From Flavobacterium sp. 1355 (GTDB taxonomy: Bacteria; Bacteroidota; Bacteroidia; Flavobacteriales; Flavobacteriaceae), in NCBI RefSeq assembly GCF_017833415.1, contig NZ_JAFICC010000008.1, positions 223,090 to 287,089 of the forward strand: DNA of 64,000 bases. Direction: 5' to 3'. The notes under the pieces were generated by a model. The model had not been told where the DNA came from, searched no databases, and saw only the letters and a list, made by a program, of their open reading frames with translations. Positions within the stretch are counted from its first letter, which is position 1; every line of letters starts with the position of its first letter. Positions 52,059 through 60,547 of this stretch are shown here, piece by piece. A program made the translations under genes and the position numbers.

Positions 52059-54668
52059 TTAAAAGGTTGTGTTATTTAATGCTTTTTCGATTCGTTGAAT
52101 TAAATCGTTATAATGATTTCGGGTCGATTGATCGCCGGTATTCTTTTTTGTTTTTAATAATTGAAGCACTTTTGACAGTTCTCCTTTTTTATCAGAAGTA
52201 ACTTCTGTAACTCTCTTTAAAAAAGACTGATTAATTTTTCTTATCATTTCCCCGTCATGCACATAATTACATAAATGTGGCATGCTCAGTGTTTGTTGTA
52301 ATTCGATAGTTTTTTTAGGATCTGTTTTTTCAAACAATTTATTAGTAGAAACAATCAGAACATCTACATAATTCTTTTGCGTCATACGCTCCAGAATTGA
52401 TAATGATTTATTTAAAACCGTTGGAGCAAAAACCTGCTGATGTATTTTACTAAATAATTCATTTACGGTAAATACTTTCTCTTTGGTTTCATTTCGCTGA
52501 TGTAACTCATTTTCAGTCATTCTTAACAAACGATCATCGCTTAATAAATTATACAAAACATCGTATTGCATTTCTCTTGCCAAAGTATATGGCGTATACT
52601 CATAAGGTCCAAGAGGAGTATCTTTAAGCGGATTTGTTTTATCCAAAATAGAATTAAAAAATAACCATTGCGGAATCGTAAGAACATTTTTAATCAAATA
52701 ATCCGTAGCTCTTTTTTGCATCAAAGCAGGAACCGGAATATAGCTTTGTTTGTTGTCTCCGTGAACTGTTACATTCAGGTAAACTCCACCAATATTATTC
52801 ATTACGTGACGGTTGTATAATTGCCACTGGCCAATAGTTCCGATGTATAATTTTGCAGTTTCATAATACGACTGATCTTTTTCGTATGTCCAGTCCAGAA
52901 TATTACTTACTACACGTTTCAGATTTTTCAAACCATATTCACTTGCTTTTACGGCATCGTTTCCTAAATCTTCAGATTGAGAACGTGGATCAATTAAATT
53001 ACTTCCGTCCTGTTGCTCTCCATAAAAATAAATTGGATCATTTTGGTGAGAAGCAATCAGAGCATTCAGTTTTAATTTCTCGTTATCATTGTTATCGTAC
53101 CATCTGTATCCCCATTCTATAGCATATTTATCATACTCACCAATTTTTGGAGTGATAGCCGTAACACTATCTTCTGGTTGTGCTACATAATTGTAACGGG
53201 CATAATCCATGATAGAAGGAGCAGTTCCGCCCATTTTTGCTGTAAACTCTTTAGAACGCAAAGATTCAACATCATAAGCAAAAGAAGAACCCATATTATG
53301 TTTAAGACCAAAAGTGTGGCCCACTTCATGAGACGATACAAATCGAATTGCCTCGCCCATATGTTCATCGCTAAAAGTATTTCCTCTTGCTTTTGGGTCA
53401 ATAGCGCCAGTCTGAATACGCATCCAGCTTTGTAGATACGTCATTACATTATGCCACCAGATAATATCGGCTTCAATAATTTCACCACTTCTTGGGTCAA
53501 CAACCGAAGGGCCCATCGCATTTGCTTTTTGCGAAGCGGCATAAGTAATAACAGAATAACGTACATCATCTATATCAAAATCCAAATCTGCCTCTGTTGG
53601 CTCTTTGGCAATAATTGCATTTTTAAAACCGGCTTTCTCAAAAGCAACCTGCCAGTCGTGAACACCATCGATAATATATTTTCTCCATTGTTTTGGAGTC
53701 GAAGGATCGATATAATATACAATTGGTTTTTTTGGTTCAACCAATTCTCCTTTTAAATATCGTTCTTCATCTTCTTTTTTAGGCTCAAGTTTCCAACGGA
53801 TAATTAGTTCTTTTTCAAGTAATGCCTGTTGTGCATCAGAAAAATACCAGTGTTGTTCTGTAAAATAACCAATGCGGTTATCAGAAAAACGAGGTTTCAT
53901 AGGAACTTTATCCAATAAAACAATATTACTTGTCACCCCAAGAGTTACAGATGTTGGAATCCCGTTTTCGAGAATAGAAGTCGTTAACTGCGATTTTACC
54001 ACAACATTTTTAGGAAATGCTTTTAAACTTTCTATATAAGACAAGTCCGATTTTACAGAACTTCCTAAGCCAATGTTGCTAAAAATATCATTAAAACTCT
54101 TTTGTTTTCCGTCAAAAATCTTATTTGCCTTAATAACTATCGAAGTAGAATCGTTATTTTTAGTTTCAATATCAAAAACTTCAATAATAGATTCAGAAAA
54201 ATTATCTTTTACAGAAGCCGTTATAGCGTCATCTTTAGGAGAAGAAACTTTTGGTAAATAAGATTTGACCCAAACTTTCTTTGCAATTGTATCTTTATAA
54301 AAGCTAATTACTTTATTTTCGTAATTCATTCCTTTATTAAGTCCGTAATCATTTACCTGAAAAGGAACTTGTGATAATTTGTTTACTACAAGAAACTCTC
54401 TTCCAAATAAACTGTCCTGAATTTCAAAATAAACATCAGTTTTAACCTGAATAATATTGAACAGCCCTTTTTTTACTGTTCCTTTTTTTACAAGGTCACT
54501 ATATTTTTTTCCTTTTTTAGCAGCAGTAGTATCTTTTGCTGTTTCAGTAGCATTTTCTTTGCTTTTATTCTTTTTTTGAGAATAACCAGAAATCGGGCCT
54601 AATAAAAATAAAGCTAATACTAATACAGTGATCACTTTTACATTAAACAGGCTTGCCTTTTCCCTCAT
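52059..54668 (-). CDS. Exported zinc-dependent metalloprotease (DUF5117/DUF5118 type)
   Basis: This is an 869-residue secreted or periplasmic metalloprotease. A signal peptide (about residues 1-31) is followed by a Lys-rich linker, then the N-terminal domain of this family. The zinc site HEVGHTFGLKHN (His447, Glu448, His451, third ligand His457) is the extended HExxHxxGxxH motif of metzincins. SIMDYARYNYVAQPEDS is the conserved Met-turn-like region. The C-terminal 300 residues form the family's helical domain. It probably cuts proteins or peptides outside the inner membrane. SusC starts 18 bases after its stop, so both are one transcript. A direct repeat with 21-bp period lies upstream. Confidence 0.92.
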   Translation of the reverse strand: MREKASLFNVKVITVLVLALFLLGPISGYSQKKNKSKENATETAKDTTAAKKGKKYSDLVKKGTVKKGLFNIIQVKTDVYFEIQDSLFGREFLVVNKLSQVPFQVNDYGLNKGMNYENKVISFYKDTIAKKVWVKSYLPKVSSPKDDAITASVKDNFSESIIEVFDIETKNNDSTSIVIKANKIFDGKQKSFNDIFSNIGLGSSVKSDLSYIESLKAFPKNVVVKSQLTTSILENGIPTSVTLGVTSNIVLLDKVPMKPRFSDNRIGYFTEQHWYFSDAQQALLEKELIIRWKLEPKKEDEERYLKGELVEPKKPIVYYIDPSTPKQWRKYIIDGVHDWQVAFEKAGFKNAIIAKEPTEADLDFDIDDVRYSVITYAASQKANAMGPSVVDPRSGEIIEADIIWWHNVMTYLQSWMRIQTGAIDPKARGNTFSDEHMGEAIRFVSSHEVGHTFGLKHNMGSSFAYDVESLRSKEFTAKMGGTAPSIMDYARYNYVAQPEDSVTAITPKIGEYDKYAIEWGYRWYDNNDNEKLKLNALIASHQNDPIYFYGEQQDGSNLIDPRSQSEDLGNDAVKASEYGLKNLKRVVSNILDWTYEKDQSYYETAKLYIGTIGQWQLYNRHVMNNIGGVYLNVTVHGDNKQSYIPVPALMQKRATDYLIKNVLTIPQWLFFNSILDKTNPLKDTPLGPYEYTPYTLAREMQYDVLYNLLSDDRLLRMTENELHQRNETKEKVFTVNELFSKIHQQVFAPTVLNKSLSILERMTQKNYVDVLIVSTNKLFEKTDPKKTIELQQTLSMPHLCNYVHDGEMIRKINQSFLKRVTEVTSDKKGELSKVLQLLKTKKNTGDQSTRNHYNDLIQRIEKALNNTTF

Positions 54669-54697
54669 TTGTTGTTAATTTTAGGTTAATTTTGGCT

Positions 54698-54766
54698 CGA
54701 AAATATTTGCTTTTCGGTCAAAAAAAAAAATAAAAGGAGTGAATGGCTTTTTTTTAGGAGTGAATG
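54698..54766 (-). promoter_or_regulatory. Candidate LytTR-type binding site and promoter of the protease-SusCD operon
   Basis: On the plus strand AGGAGTGAATG occurs exactly twice, at 54735-54745 and 54756-54766, a 21-bp period (two helical turns). The second copy overlaps the last codons of the LytS-type kinase gene. Downstream on the minus strand, TATTTTCG (54698-54705) is a one-mismatch -7 word, 30 bases from the nearest repeat. No -33 TTTG with proper spacing is present, which fits an activator-dependent promoter. The start codon is at 54668. Direct repeats at this spacing are the known site geometry of LytTR regulators. Confidence 0.55.
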
Positions 54767-56325
54767 ACAATTAAAGGCAAAATACATACGAAATTATCCT
54801 CTTTTTCTGAGGCTGTAAAATCGGTTTTAGAATAGTATTTATAAATGCTGTTCAGGTAATTTAACCCGAACTTGGTGCTTGGTTCTCCAACTGCCTTTTT
54901 TTGCAGGTTGTTTGATATCACAACACAATCTTCTTTTATTGTAATAGTAGTAGTCAGCGGTTTTTCTCCTGTTGCCATATTGTGTTTGATTGCATTTTCT
55001 ACTACAATCTGGAAAGCCAGATAGGGCACAAATTTTTCCAGAGCACTTTCATCTTCAATTTTAATCGAAAAGAAGAGTTCTTCCTTAAAACGGGTTTGCT
55101 GCAAAAAAATATATTTCTCTATAAATAATAACTCTTCCTTTAGCGGTACAATATTTTTTTCAGGAGGGTCAATTAAGTAGCGGTAAATGCGGGATAAGTT
55201 TAAAGTAAACTTCTGAGCTGTTTTTACATCGCTGCCCACTAACATATAAAGTGAATTTAGCGAATTAAACAAAAAATGGGGATTGATTTGCTCCTTTAAT
55301 TGTTGCAGCTGGATTAATGCTTTTTCTTTTATGATTTTTTCGTTCTCAACCAATAATTTATTTTTCTCCTTAATTACAATTCCCTTCTCTTTGTAAGCAC
55401 GTCGGTTTGCGTACGAGAATAAATAGAAAATTAATAACAGCATTACAGTTGTAATAGAATAAATCCAGGTCGAATACTTCCGGATCAAATCGACATTTTC
55501 ATCAACAAATATTTTTGGAATGCTAACACACACAAACCAGTGTGTTCCCTTTACGTCCAGTTTTTTTGTAAAACGGATAACATCCAGTTTCAAAAACTCC
55601 GACATCGTTACCCTTTTTGCATAATCTTTACTTTTGGTAAAAATGGTATCAGCCGGCTGGATAGAAGAAATACTATATATGTTTTTGCCAATAAAATCCG
55701 ATTCGGGATGATAAATGCACCTTCCGTTTTTATCAAAAACAAAAGCATAATTAGAAGCCGTTTTGTCACTGGTCGAGATATAATCGTGAAGTTTTTTTAA
55801 ATTGATATCATAACCATAATAAAGAGTAGTGTAATCTTTTGAAACAATTTTAAAATAAATTCGCCACACCCATTCTTTCCCCTGCGGGATAATAGTACTT
55901 ATATGACTGACTTTTTTATTTTTAAGAATAAAATCTTCAACATCTTTTTTTACTTCTTCAGAAATAGAATCTGTCCCAAATTCAACCTTATTGTCATTAA
56001 CCTTAAACCAGTTATTTACAATCAACAAATTAGTAGACTGGACCGAAGACAAAACCTTCAGATTAGAAGATAAATTACTCGCGTTGCTTATTTTTAAAAG
56101 GTGCTTTATCCTGTTCTCCTGTTCTAAGAGTTTAGAAAATTCCTGAGACAGAAATTCCTGTTTTTTAATAAAATTACGCTGCGCCATATCCTCATTCGCT
56201 TTTTCGGTAAGATCAGTAATTAGGTTGCTAAGTACAAATACAGAAGAAACGGTGATTAATATGGAGACAATCAAATAAATTACAAAGGCTCGTCTGGATG
56301 TTATTTTTTTTAATTTAAATTTCAA
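54754..56325 (-). CDS. LytS-type sensor histidine kinase with extracytoplasmic sensor domain
   Basis: This is a 523-residue membrane kinase. The first membrane segment (about 12-33) and second (about 285-308) enclose a Cache-like sensor region (TLYYGYDINLKKLHDYIST, NYAFVFDKNGRCIYHPESDFIGKNIY). The kinase domain is of the LytS/His_kinase type with His350 in EQINPHFLFNSLNSLY. The ATPase part (AFQIVVENAIKHNM, KFGLNYLNSIYKYY) is short, as usual. It would phosphorylate a LytTR regulator, and the only one in the window is at 46425. Its gene is 21 bases after the ABC transporter gene and precedes the protease operon. Confidence 0.92.
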   Translation of the reverse strand: MKFKLKKITSRRAFVIYLIVSILITVSSVFVLSNLITDLTEKANEDMAQRNFIKKQEFLSQEFSKLLEQENRIKHLLKISNASNLSSNLKVLSSVQSTNLLIVNNWFKVNDNKVEFGTDSISEEVKKDVEDFILKNKKVSHISTIIPQGKEWVWRIYFKIVSKDYTTLYYGYDINLKKLHDYISTSDKTASNYAFVFDKNGRCIYHPESDFIGKNIYSISSIQPADTIFTKSKDYAKRVTMSEFLKLDVIRFTKKLDVKGTHWFVCVSIPKIFVDENVDLIRKYSTWIYSITTVMLLLIFYLFSYANRRAYKEKGIVIKEKNKLLVENEKIIKEKALIQLQQLKEQINPHFLFNSLNSLYMLVGSDVKTAQKFTLNLSRIYRYLIDPPEKNIVPLKEELLFIEKYIFLQQTRFKEELFFSIKIEDESALEKFVPYLAFQIVVENAIKHNMATGEKPLTTTITIKEDCVVISNNLQKKAVGEPSTKFGLNYLNSIYKYYSKTDFTASEKEDNFVCILPLIVIHS

Positions 56326-56346
56326 AGAAAATAGTAGGAGTTAGAT

Positions 56347-58101
56347 TCAATTGGCAACCGAAAATTGCGAATCGTATAAGTTTTTATAATAACCATCGGT
56401 TTTATTTAGTAATTCCTGATGAGTTCCCTGCTCAACTATTAAACCTTTGTCCATAACCACAATTTTATCTGCATTAACAATCGTAGCCAGTCGATGCGCA
56501 ATAATAATCGAAGTTCTTCCTTTAGTTATAGTTTCGGTAGCACGCTGAATTAATTCTTCAGAATAAGTATCAATAGAAGAAGTCGCTTCATCCAAAATCA
56601 AAATACTCGGGTTGCTCACATATGATCGTAAAAAAGCGATTAATTGACGTTGACCAGATGACAGCATAACACCTCTTTCTTTTACATCAAAATCATAATT
56701 GTCCGGCAGGCTCATGATAAAATCATGCACACCAATTTTTTTGGCAGCATCCAAAACCTGTTCCCGTTTAATTTCGGGATTATTCAGTGTAATATTATTA
56801 TATATAGTATCGGCAAATAAAAACACATCCTGCAAAACCACAGCAATTTGTTTACGGAGAGACGCCAGCGTATAATTTTCAATATTGTGACCATCAATAT
56901 AAATCGTTCCGCTGTTGATTTCATAAAATCGGTTCAGCAAATTAATAATGGTCGATTTTCCTGCACCAGTAGAACCCACAATTGCTATAGTCTGTCCAGA
57001 AGCTACAGACAAGTCTATACCTTTTATAACTTCTTCTTCCGGAATATAACTAAAACGAACGGCTTCAAATTCTATACTTCCTTCAAAAACCGGAGCTTCA
57101 AGAGTTCCTGTATCCTGAATATGATCTTGTGTATCAATAATGTCAAAAACACGATTGGCCGCAATCATACCTAATTGCATCTCGTTAAACTTATCCGCAA
57201 TCTGACGCAACGGATTAAACAGCATTCCGATAAACATCGTGTACGAAAACAAATCTCCAAAAGTCGTAAAATGATCACCATTTAAAATTCTAAATCCGCC
57301 ATAGACCACAACCAATCCCAAAGTAATAGACGAAATAATATCAGCAATCGGAAAAAATATCGAGTTATACAGAATCGTTTTTATCCAGGCAACCTTGTGT
57401 TTATTATTGATTTCTTTAAAATTTTCTGCCTCAATGACTTCACGGTTAAAAAGCTGGACAATCTTCATTCCCGTTACGCGTTCCTGCACAAAAGAATTCA
57501 TATTCGCAATTTGCGTACGAACCTCCTCAAAAGCAACCTGCATTTTGCGTTGAAAGATTCTTGTAATATAAACCAGAATTGGCATAGCAACTACCACAAT
57601 CCAGGTCAGCTTCCAGTTCATGTAAAACATAAAAATAAGTACAACAAGCATTTTCATCAGGTCACTGATAATCATAAACAATCCCTGACTGAAAATCCTG
57701 GCAATAGATTCAATGTCAGAAACAGCCCGCGTAACCAGTTGGCCAACCGGAACCAAATCAAAATACTTCATTCTGAAGCTTAGAATATGTTTAAAAAGTT
57801 TCGTACGAATATCTTTTACAATATCCTGACCAAGCCAGTTCGCCCAGTACACAAAATAAAACTGAGAGAAAACCTCCATCAGAAGAACAATTCCCATCAA
57901 TATAATGTACATCAATAAACCATGCTTATCATGCGTCTTGATATAACCATCAACAGTCTGCTTTAATAAATAGGGGCGAAGTGCCGCAAAAACAGAAAGT
58001 GAAACAGCGAAGACAATAACGCCATAATAGCGCCATTTATAAGGTTTTGTATATTTTAAAATTCGTTTGAATAAACGCGTATCAAATGCTTTTGCTTTCA
58101 T
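56347..58101 (-). CDS. ABC transporter, fused permease/ATP-binding (exporter type)
   Basis: This is a 584-residue half-transporter of the MsbA/MdlB-like exporter class. Six membrane segments occupy about residues 20-310, with FSYTMFIGMLFNPLRQIADKF at the end. The nucleotide-binding domain has Walker A GSTGAGKST near 378-386, Q-loop VVLQDVFLFADTI, signature LSSGQRQLIAFLR, Walker B ILILDEATSSID and the switch His in IIAHRLAT. It is probably homodimeric or pairs with another half-transporter elsewhere. The substrate (lipid, drug or peptide) cannot be deduced. The LytS-type kinase follows 21 bases later. Confidence 0.95.
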   Translation of the reverse strand: MKAKAFDTRLFKRILKYTKPYKWRYYGVIVFAVSLSVFAALRPYLLKQTVDGYIKTHDKHGLLMYIILMGIVLLMEVFSQFYFVYWANWLGQDIVKDIRTKLFKHILSFRMKYFDLVPVGQLVTRAVSDIESIARIFSQGLFMIISDLMKMLVVLIFMFYMNWKLTWIVVVAMPILVYITRIFQRKMQVAFEEVRTQIANMNSFVQERVTGMKIVQLFNREVIEAENFKEINNKHKVAWIKTILYNSIFFPIADIISSITLGLVVVYGGFRILNGDHFTTFGDLFSYTMFIGMLFNPLRQIADKFNEMQLGMIAANRVFDIIDTQDHIQDTGTLEAPVFEGSIEFEAVRFSYIPEEEVIKGIDLSVASGQTIAIVGSTGAGKSTIINLLNRFYEINSGTIYIDGHNIENYTLASLRKQIAVVLQDVFLFADTIYNNITLNNPEIKREQVLDAAKKIGVHDFIMSLPDNYDFDVKERGVMLSSGQRQLIAFLRSYVSNPSILILDEATSSIDTYSEELIQRATETITKGRTSIIIAHRLATIVNADKIVVMDKGLIVEQGTHQELLNKTDGYYKNLYDSQFSVAN

Positions 58102-58153
58102 TATTTTTTAGGAGCTATTCCCGCTTTTCGTTTCAAGTTTTTCTCAAAAATAT

Positions 58154-58209
58154 GTTTTTGTCCGTTTTTATAAGAGCTTCCTCCGGTCGCTTTATAAAAA
58201 CACAAAAAC
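58154..58209. repeat. Hairpin between truA and ABC transporter genes
   Basis: GTTTTTGTCCGTTTTTATAA and TTATAAAAACACAAAAAC are nearly complementary with an 18-base GC-richer loop (GAGCTTCCTCCGGTCGCT). It may be the truA terminator on the minus strand, though the run of T is interrupted. It contains no gene. Confidence 0.6.
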
Positions 58210-58248
58210 GATAATTTTTTTCAAAAAAGCTTTTCACTGCAATCGGGG

Positions 58249-58989
58249 CTATTTCTTGATATAATCATACGATATATCGGTTAAATATAATCCGTGTGCC
58301 GGAACAGAAAATCCGGCTTTTTCTCTGCTTTTACTGGCGATAATATTTTCAAAATCGGTAAGAGAAATTTTTCTCAGGCCAATATTGATTAAAGTACCCA
58401 CAATTGACCGAACCATGTTTCTCAAAAAACGATTCGCCGAAATCGTAAAAACAAGCTTTTTGTTTTCATTCCTCCAATACGCCTCAAAAATCGTGCAGTC
58501 AAAAGTATTTACATCTGTATTTACTTTAGAAAAACACTGAAAATCTGTATGTTTTAGCAGAATTTTAGCCGCCTCATTCATCAAATCTACGTCTAATTTT
58601 TGATTAAAATACCAGCTCAGTTCCTGCAAAAATGGATTTTTAACACTATTGATGTGGTATTCATAAGTTCGTCTGGTAGCATCAAAACGGCAATGCGCAT
58701 CATCGTGAACTAAAATCAAATCAAAAATCGCAATATCTTTTGGTAAATAAGAATTTAGTTTGTGAACCAAAACAGGAACATCTATCGGAGTTTCAAAATC
58801 AAAATGAGCATACATTTCCTGTGCATGAACACCAGTATCCGTTCGTCCCGCACCCATTATGTTTATCGGAGAATTCAATAAAACCGAAAGTGACTTGTTT
58901 AAAGTTTCCTGAACAGAAGAAGCGTTTGGCTGAATCTGCCAGCCATGATAATGAGTTCCGTTATAAGCAAAATGAATAAAATATCTCAA
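58249..58989 (-). CDS. truA: tRNA pseudouridine(38-40) synthase
   Basis: This enzyme makes pseudouridine at positions 38-40 in the anticodon stem-loop of many tRNAs. At 246 residues it has the usual TruA length. Catalytic Asp51 is in GAGRTDTGVHA. YFIHFAYNGTHYHGWQIQ at the N-terminus and FLRNMVRSIVGTLINIG near 192-208 are family hallmarks. It is a single gene; a word-repeat region of about 150 bases separates it from the divergent phosphodiesterase gene. Confidence 0.96.
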   Translation of the reverse strand: MRYFIHFAYNGTHYHGWQIQPNASSVQETLNKSLSVLLNSPINIMGAGRTDTGVHAQEMYAHFDFETPIDVPVLVHKLNSYLPKDIAIFDLILVHDDAHCRFDATRRTYEYHINSVKNPFLQELSWYFNQKLDVDLMNEAAKILLKHTDFQCFSKVNTDVNTFDCTIFEAYWRNENKKLVFTISANRFLRNMVRSIVGTLINIGLRKISLTDFENIIASKSREKAGFSVPAHGLYLTDISYDYIKK

Positions 58990-59036
58990 GGTAAAGGTGC
59001 AAAGGTTCTGAATGGCAAAGGTACAAAGGTTTTTTT
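58988..59036. repeat. AAGGTGCAAAGG word repeat
   Basis: AAGGT(A/G)CAAAGG words recur (AAGGTAAAGGTGCAAAGGTTCTGAATGGCAAAGGTACAAAGG) directly upstream of the truA start. The same words occur at 63800-63840 beyond rho. Confidence 0.6.
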
Positions 59037-59037
59037 G

Positions 59038-59143
59038 AAGATGCTAAGATTCTAAGTTGCATAGATCATAAGTTTTTTTGCGCTGTTTGTTTATCTCTGC
59101 AGAAAAATCTAAGTATCTTAGCGGCTTAGAATCTTAGCATCTT
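59038..59143. repeat. Perfect 19-bp inverted repeat upstream of phosphodiesterase gene
   Basis: AAGATGCTAAGATTCTAAG (59038-59056) and CTTAGAATCTTAGCATCTT (59125-59143) are exact complements with a 68-base loop. The right arm ends 3 bases before the start codon at 59147, so the ribosome-binding region would be inside the stem if the leader RNA includes both arms. Confidence 0.88.
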
Positions 59144-59146
59144 AGA

Positions 59147-59641
59147 ATGACCAAAATCCTACTTCTTTCAGACACGCACAGTCATATCGACGATACAATT
59201 TTAAAATATGTCAATCAGGCCGATGAAGTATGGCATGCCGGAGATATAGGCGATCTTCATGTTACAGATACCATAAAAAAGCTAAAACCGTTACGATGCG
59301 TTTATGGAAACATTGATGATGCAAAAGCACGTTTAGAATTTCCGCTGCATAACCGTTTTGTATGCGAAGACGTTTCTGTATGGATTACACATATTGGGGG
59401 TTATCCGGGAAAATATAATCCAAACATTAGAGAAGAAATGGCCTTAAACCCGCCAAAGTTATTTATCTGCGGGCATTCTCATATTTTGAAGGTCATGTTT
59501 GATAAAAAAAATAACTTATTACACATGAATCCCGGAGCCGCAGGAAAAAGTGGATTTCATCAAATGCGAACCATGTTGCGATTTGTGATTGACGGTGATA
59601 AAATAAAAGATTTAGAAATTATAGAAATCGGAAAAAAGTAA
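59147..59641 (+). CDS. YfcE/MJ0936-type metallophosphoesterase
   Basis: This 164-residue calcineurin-like phosphodiesterase has the metal motifs LLLSDTHSHID, WHAGDIGD, VYGNIDD, ICGHSH and MNPGAAG. These are all expected for a dimetal site, usually Mn2+, and activity on phosphodiester bonds, possibly cyclic nucleotides. At 164 residues it matches the YfcE-type family. The start is fixed by the conserved N-terminus. It is the only plus-strand gene in the stretch 43.3-61.9 kb and faces the NarL-type kinase gene, ending 2 bases before it. Confidence 0.93.
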   Translation: MTKILLLSDTHSHIDDTILKYVNQADEVWHAGDIGDLHVTDTIKKLKPLRCVYGNIDDAKARLEFPLHNRFVCEDVSVWITHIGGYPGKYNPNIREEMALNPPKLFICGHSHILKVMFDKKNNLLHMNPGAAGKSGFHQMRTMLRFVIDGDKIKDLEIIEIGKK

Positions 59642-59643
59642 AC

Positions 59644-60543
59644 TTAAGAAATCGGCACTTTTAGTCGTACCGAACAGCCTGTATTCTCATTCGCTCTCGA
59701 AATTATACTAAAACTGCCTTTCAGTTTCTTGATCCGTGCTCTTATCCTGTTTAAACCAAAACCTTCCATTTCCTGAAGTTTATGAGCATTAAAACCTATT
59801 CCGTTATCGTGTAAAATAATGGTTAGCCGATTTTTTTTTTCATGCAGCGAAATTTGGGCTTCTGTGGCTTTGCTGTGGTTTATGATATTGCTAAATAGTT
59901 CAGATACAATAAAATAAATTTTCATTTCAAATCTTTCACTATATCTTTTATCATTTGATACCGAACTCGTAAATTGGAAATGAATATTTGAATTTGAATT
60001 TTTTTCACATAAATCCTCCAAAGCATAAATTAATCCAAAACGTACCAAAAGGGTAGGGATCAATTCATGTGACATATCCCGTAAGCGGTCATGTGCTTCG
60101 GCTAAGATGGCTTTTGCCTTTGTAATTTCATCTGATTCTATATTGTTTAACGCTGAAAATGTATTCAGATGTAATCCGACTGAAGAGAGCAGTGAATTAA
60201 TATTATCGTGTAAAAATAATGCTATTTTTTTTCGCTCGTTTTCCTGTCCGTCAATGCTGGAATTGATAATGTTGAACTGTATTTTTTGCTGAATTGTTTT
60301 TTGTTTATTCTTTCTTTTTAATTCATTATTCTGATAATAAAAGTAAAACAGAACCATCAGCATAATTACAAGAATAATAACCAGACTGACTATTTCTTTT
60401 TCAGTTGTTTGATCTTTTTTTGATTGTATTTCACTGGCTTCCTGTTTTATTTCTGCTTGCGGAGCTTTTGGCTGACTATAAATAATATTGCAGTTCAGCG
60501 TTAAGAAAAAAATAAGAACAGTTATGATTCGATTAATAAGCAT
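59644..60543 (-). CDS. Sensor histidine kinase of the NarX/DesK type
   Basis: This 299-residue kinase has a signal-like N-terminus (residues 1-24), a short extracytoplasmic linker and one membrane segment (about 52-70). There is no recognisable sensor domain and no TPR repeats, which many related kinases in this phylum carry. The phospho-acceptor is His112 in KKIALFLHDNINSLLSSVGLHL. The ATPase domain has LFSNIINHSKAT, ILHDNGIGF and MEGFGLNRIRARI. It is encoded 4 bases after the NarL-type regulator, so the two form an operon pair. It may sense through its membrane part or with a partner. Confidence 0.93.
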   Translation of the reverse strand: MLINRIITVLIFFLTLNCNIIYSQPKAPQAEIKQEASEIQSKKDQTTEKEIVSLVIILVIMLMVLFYFYYQNNELKRKNKQKTIQQKIQFNIINSSIDGQENERKKIALFLHDNINSLLSSVGLHLNTFSALNNIESDEITKAKAILAEAHDRLRDMSHELIPTLLVRFGLIYALEDLCEKNSNSNIHFQFTSSVSNDKRYSERFEMKIYFIVSELFSNIINHSKATEAQISLHEKKNRLTIILHDNGIGFNAHKLQEMEGFGLNRIRARIKKLKGSFSIISRANENTGCSVRLKVPIS

Positions 60544-60547
60544 ACCA

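Noticed and set aside
46425..54668. Polysaccharide utilisation locus
   Set aside because: SusC and SusD are present, but no glycoside hydrolase, lyase, carbohydrate esterase or sulfatase lies in the region. The only enzyme in the unit is a protease.
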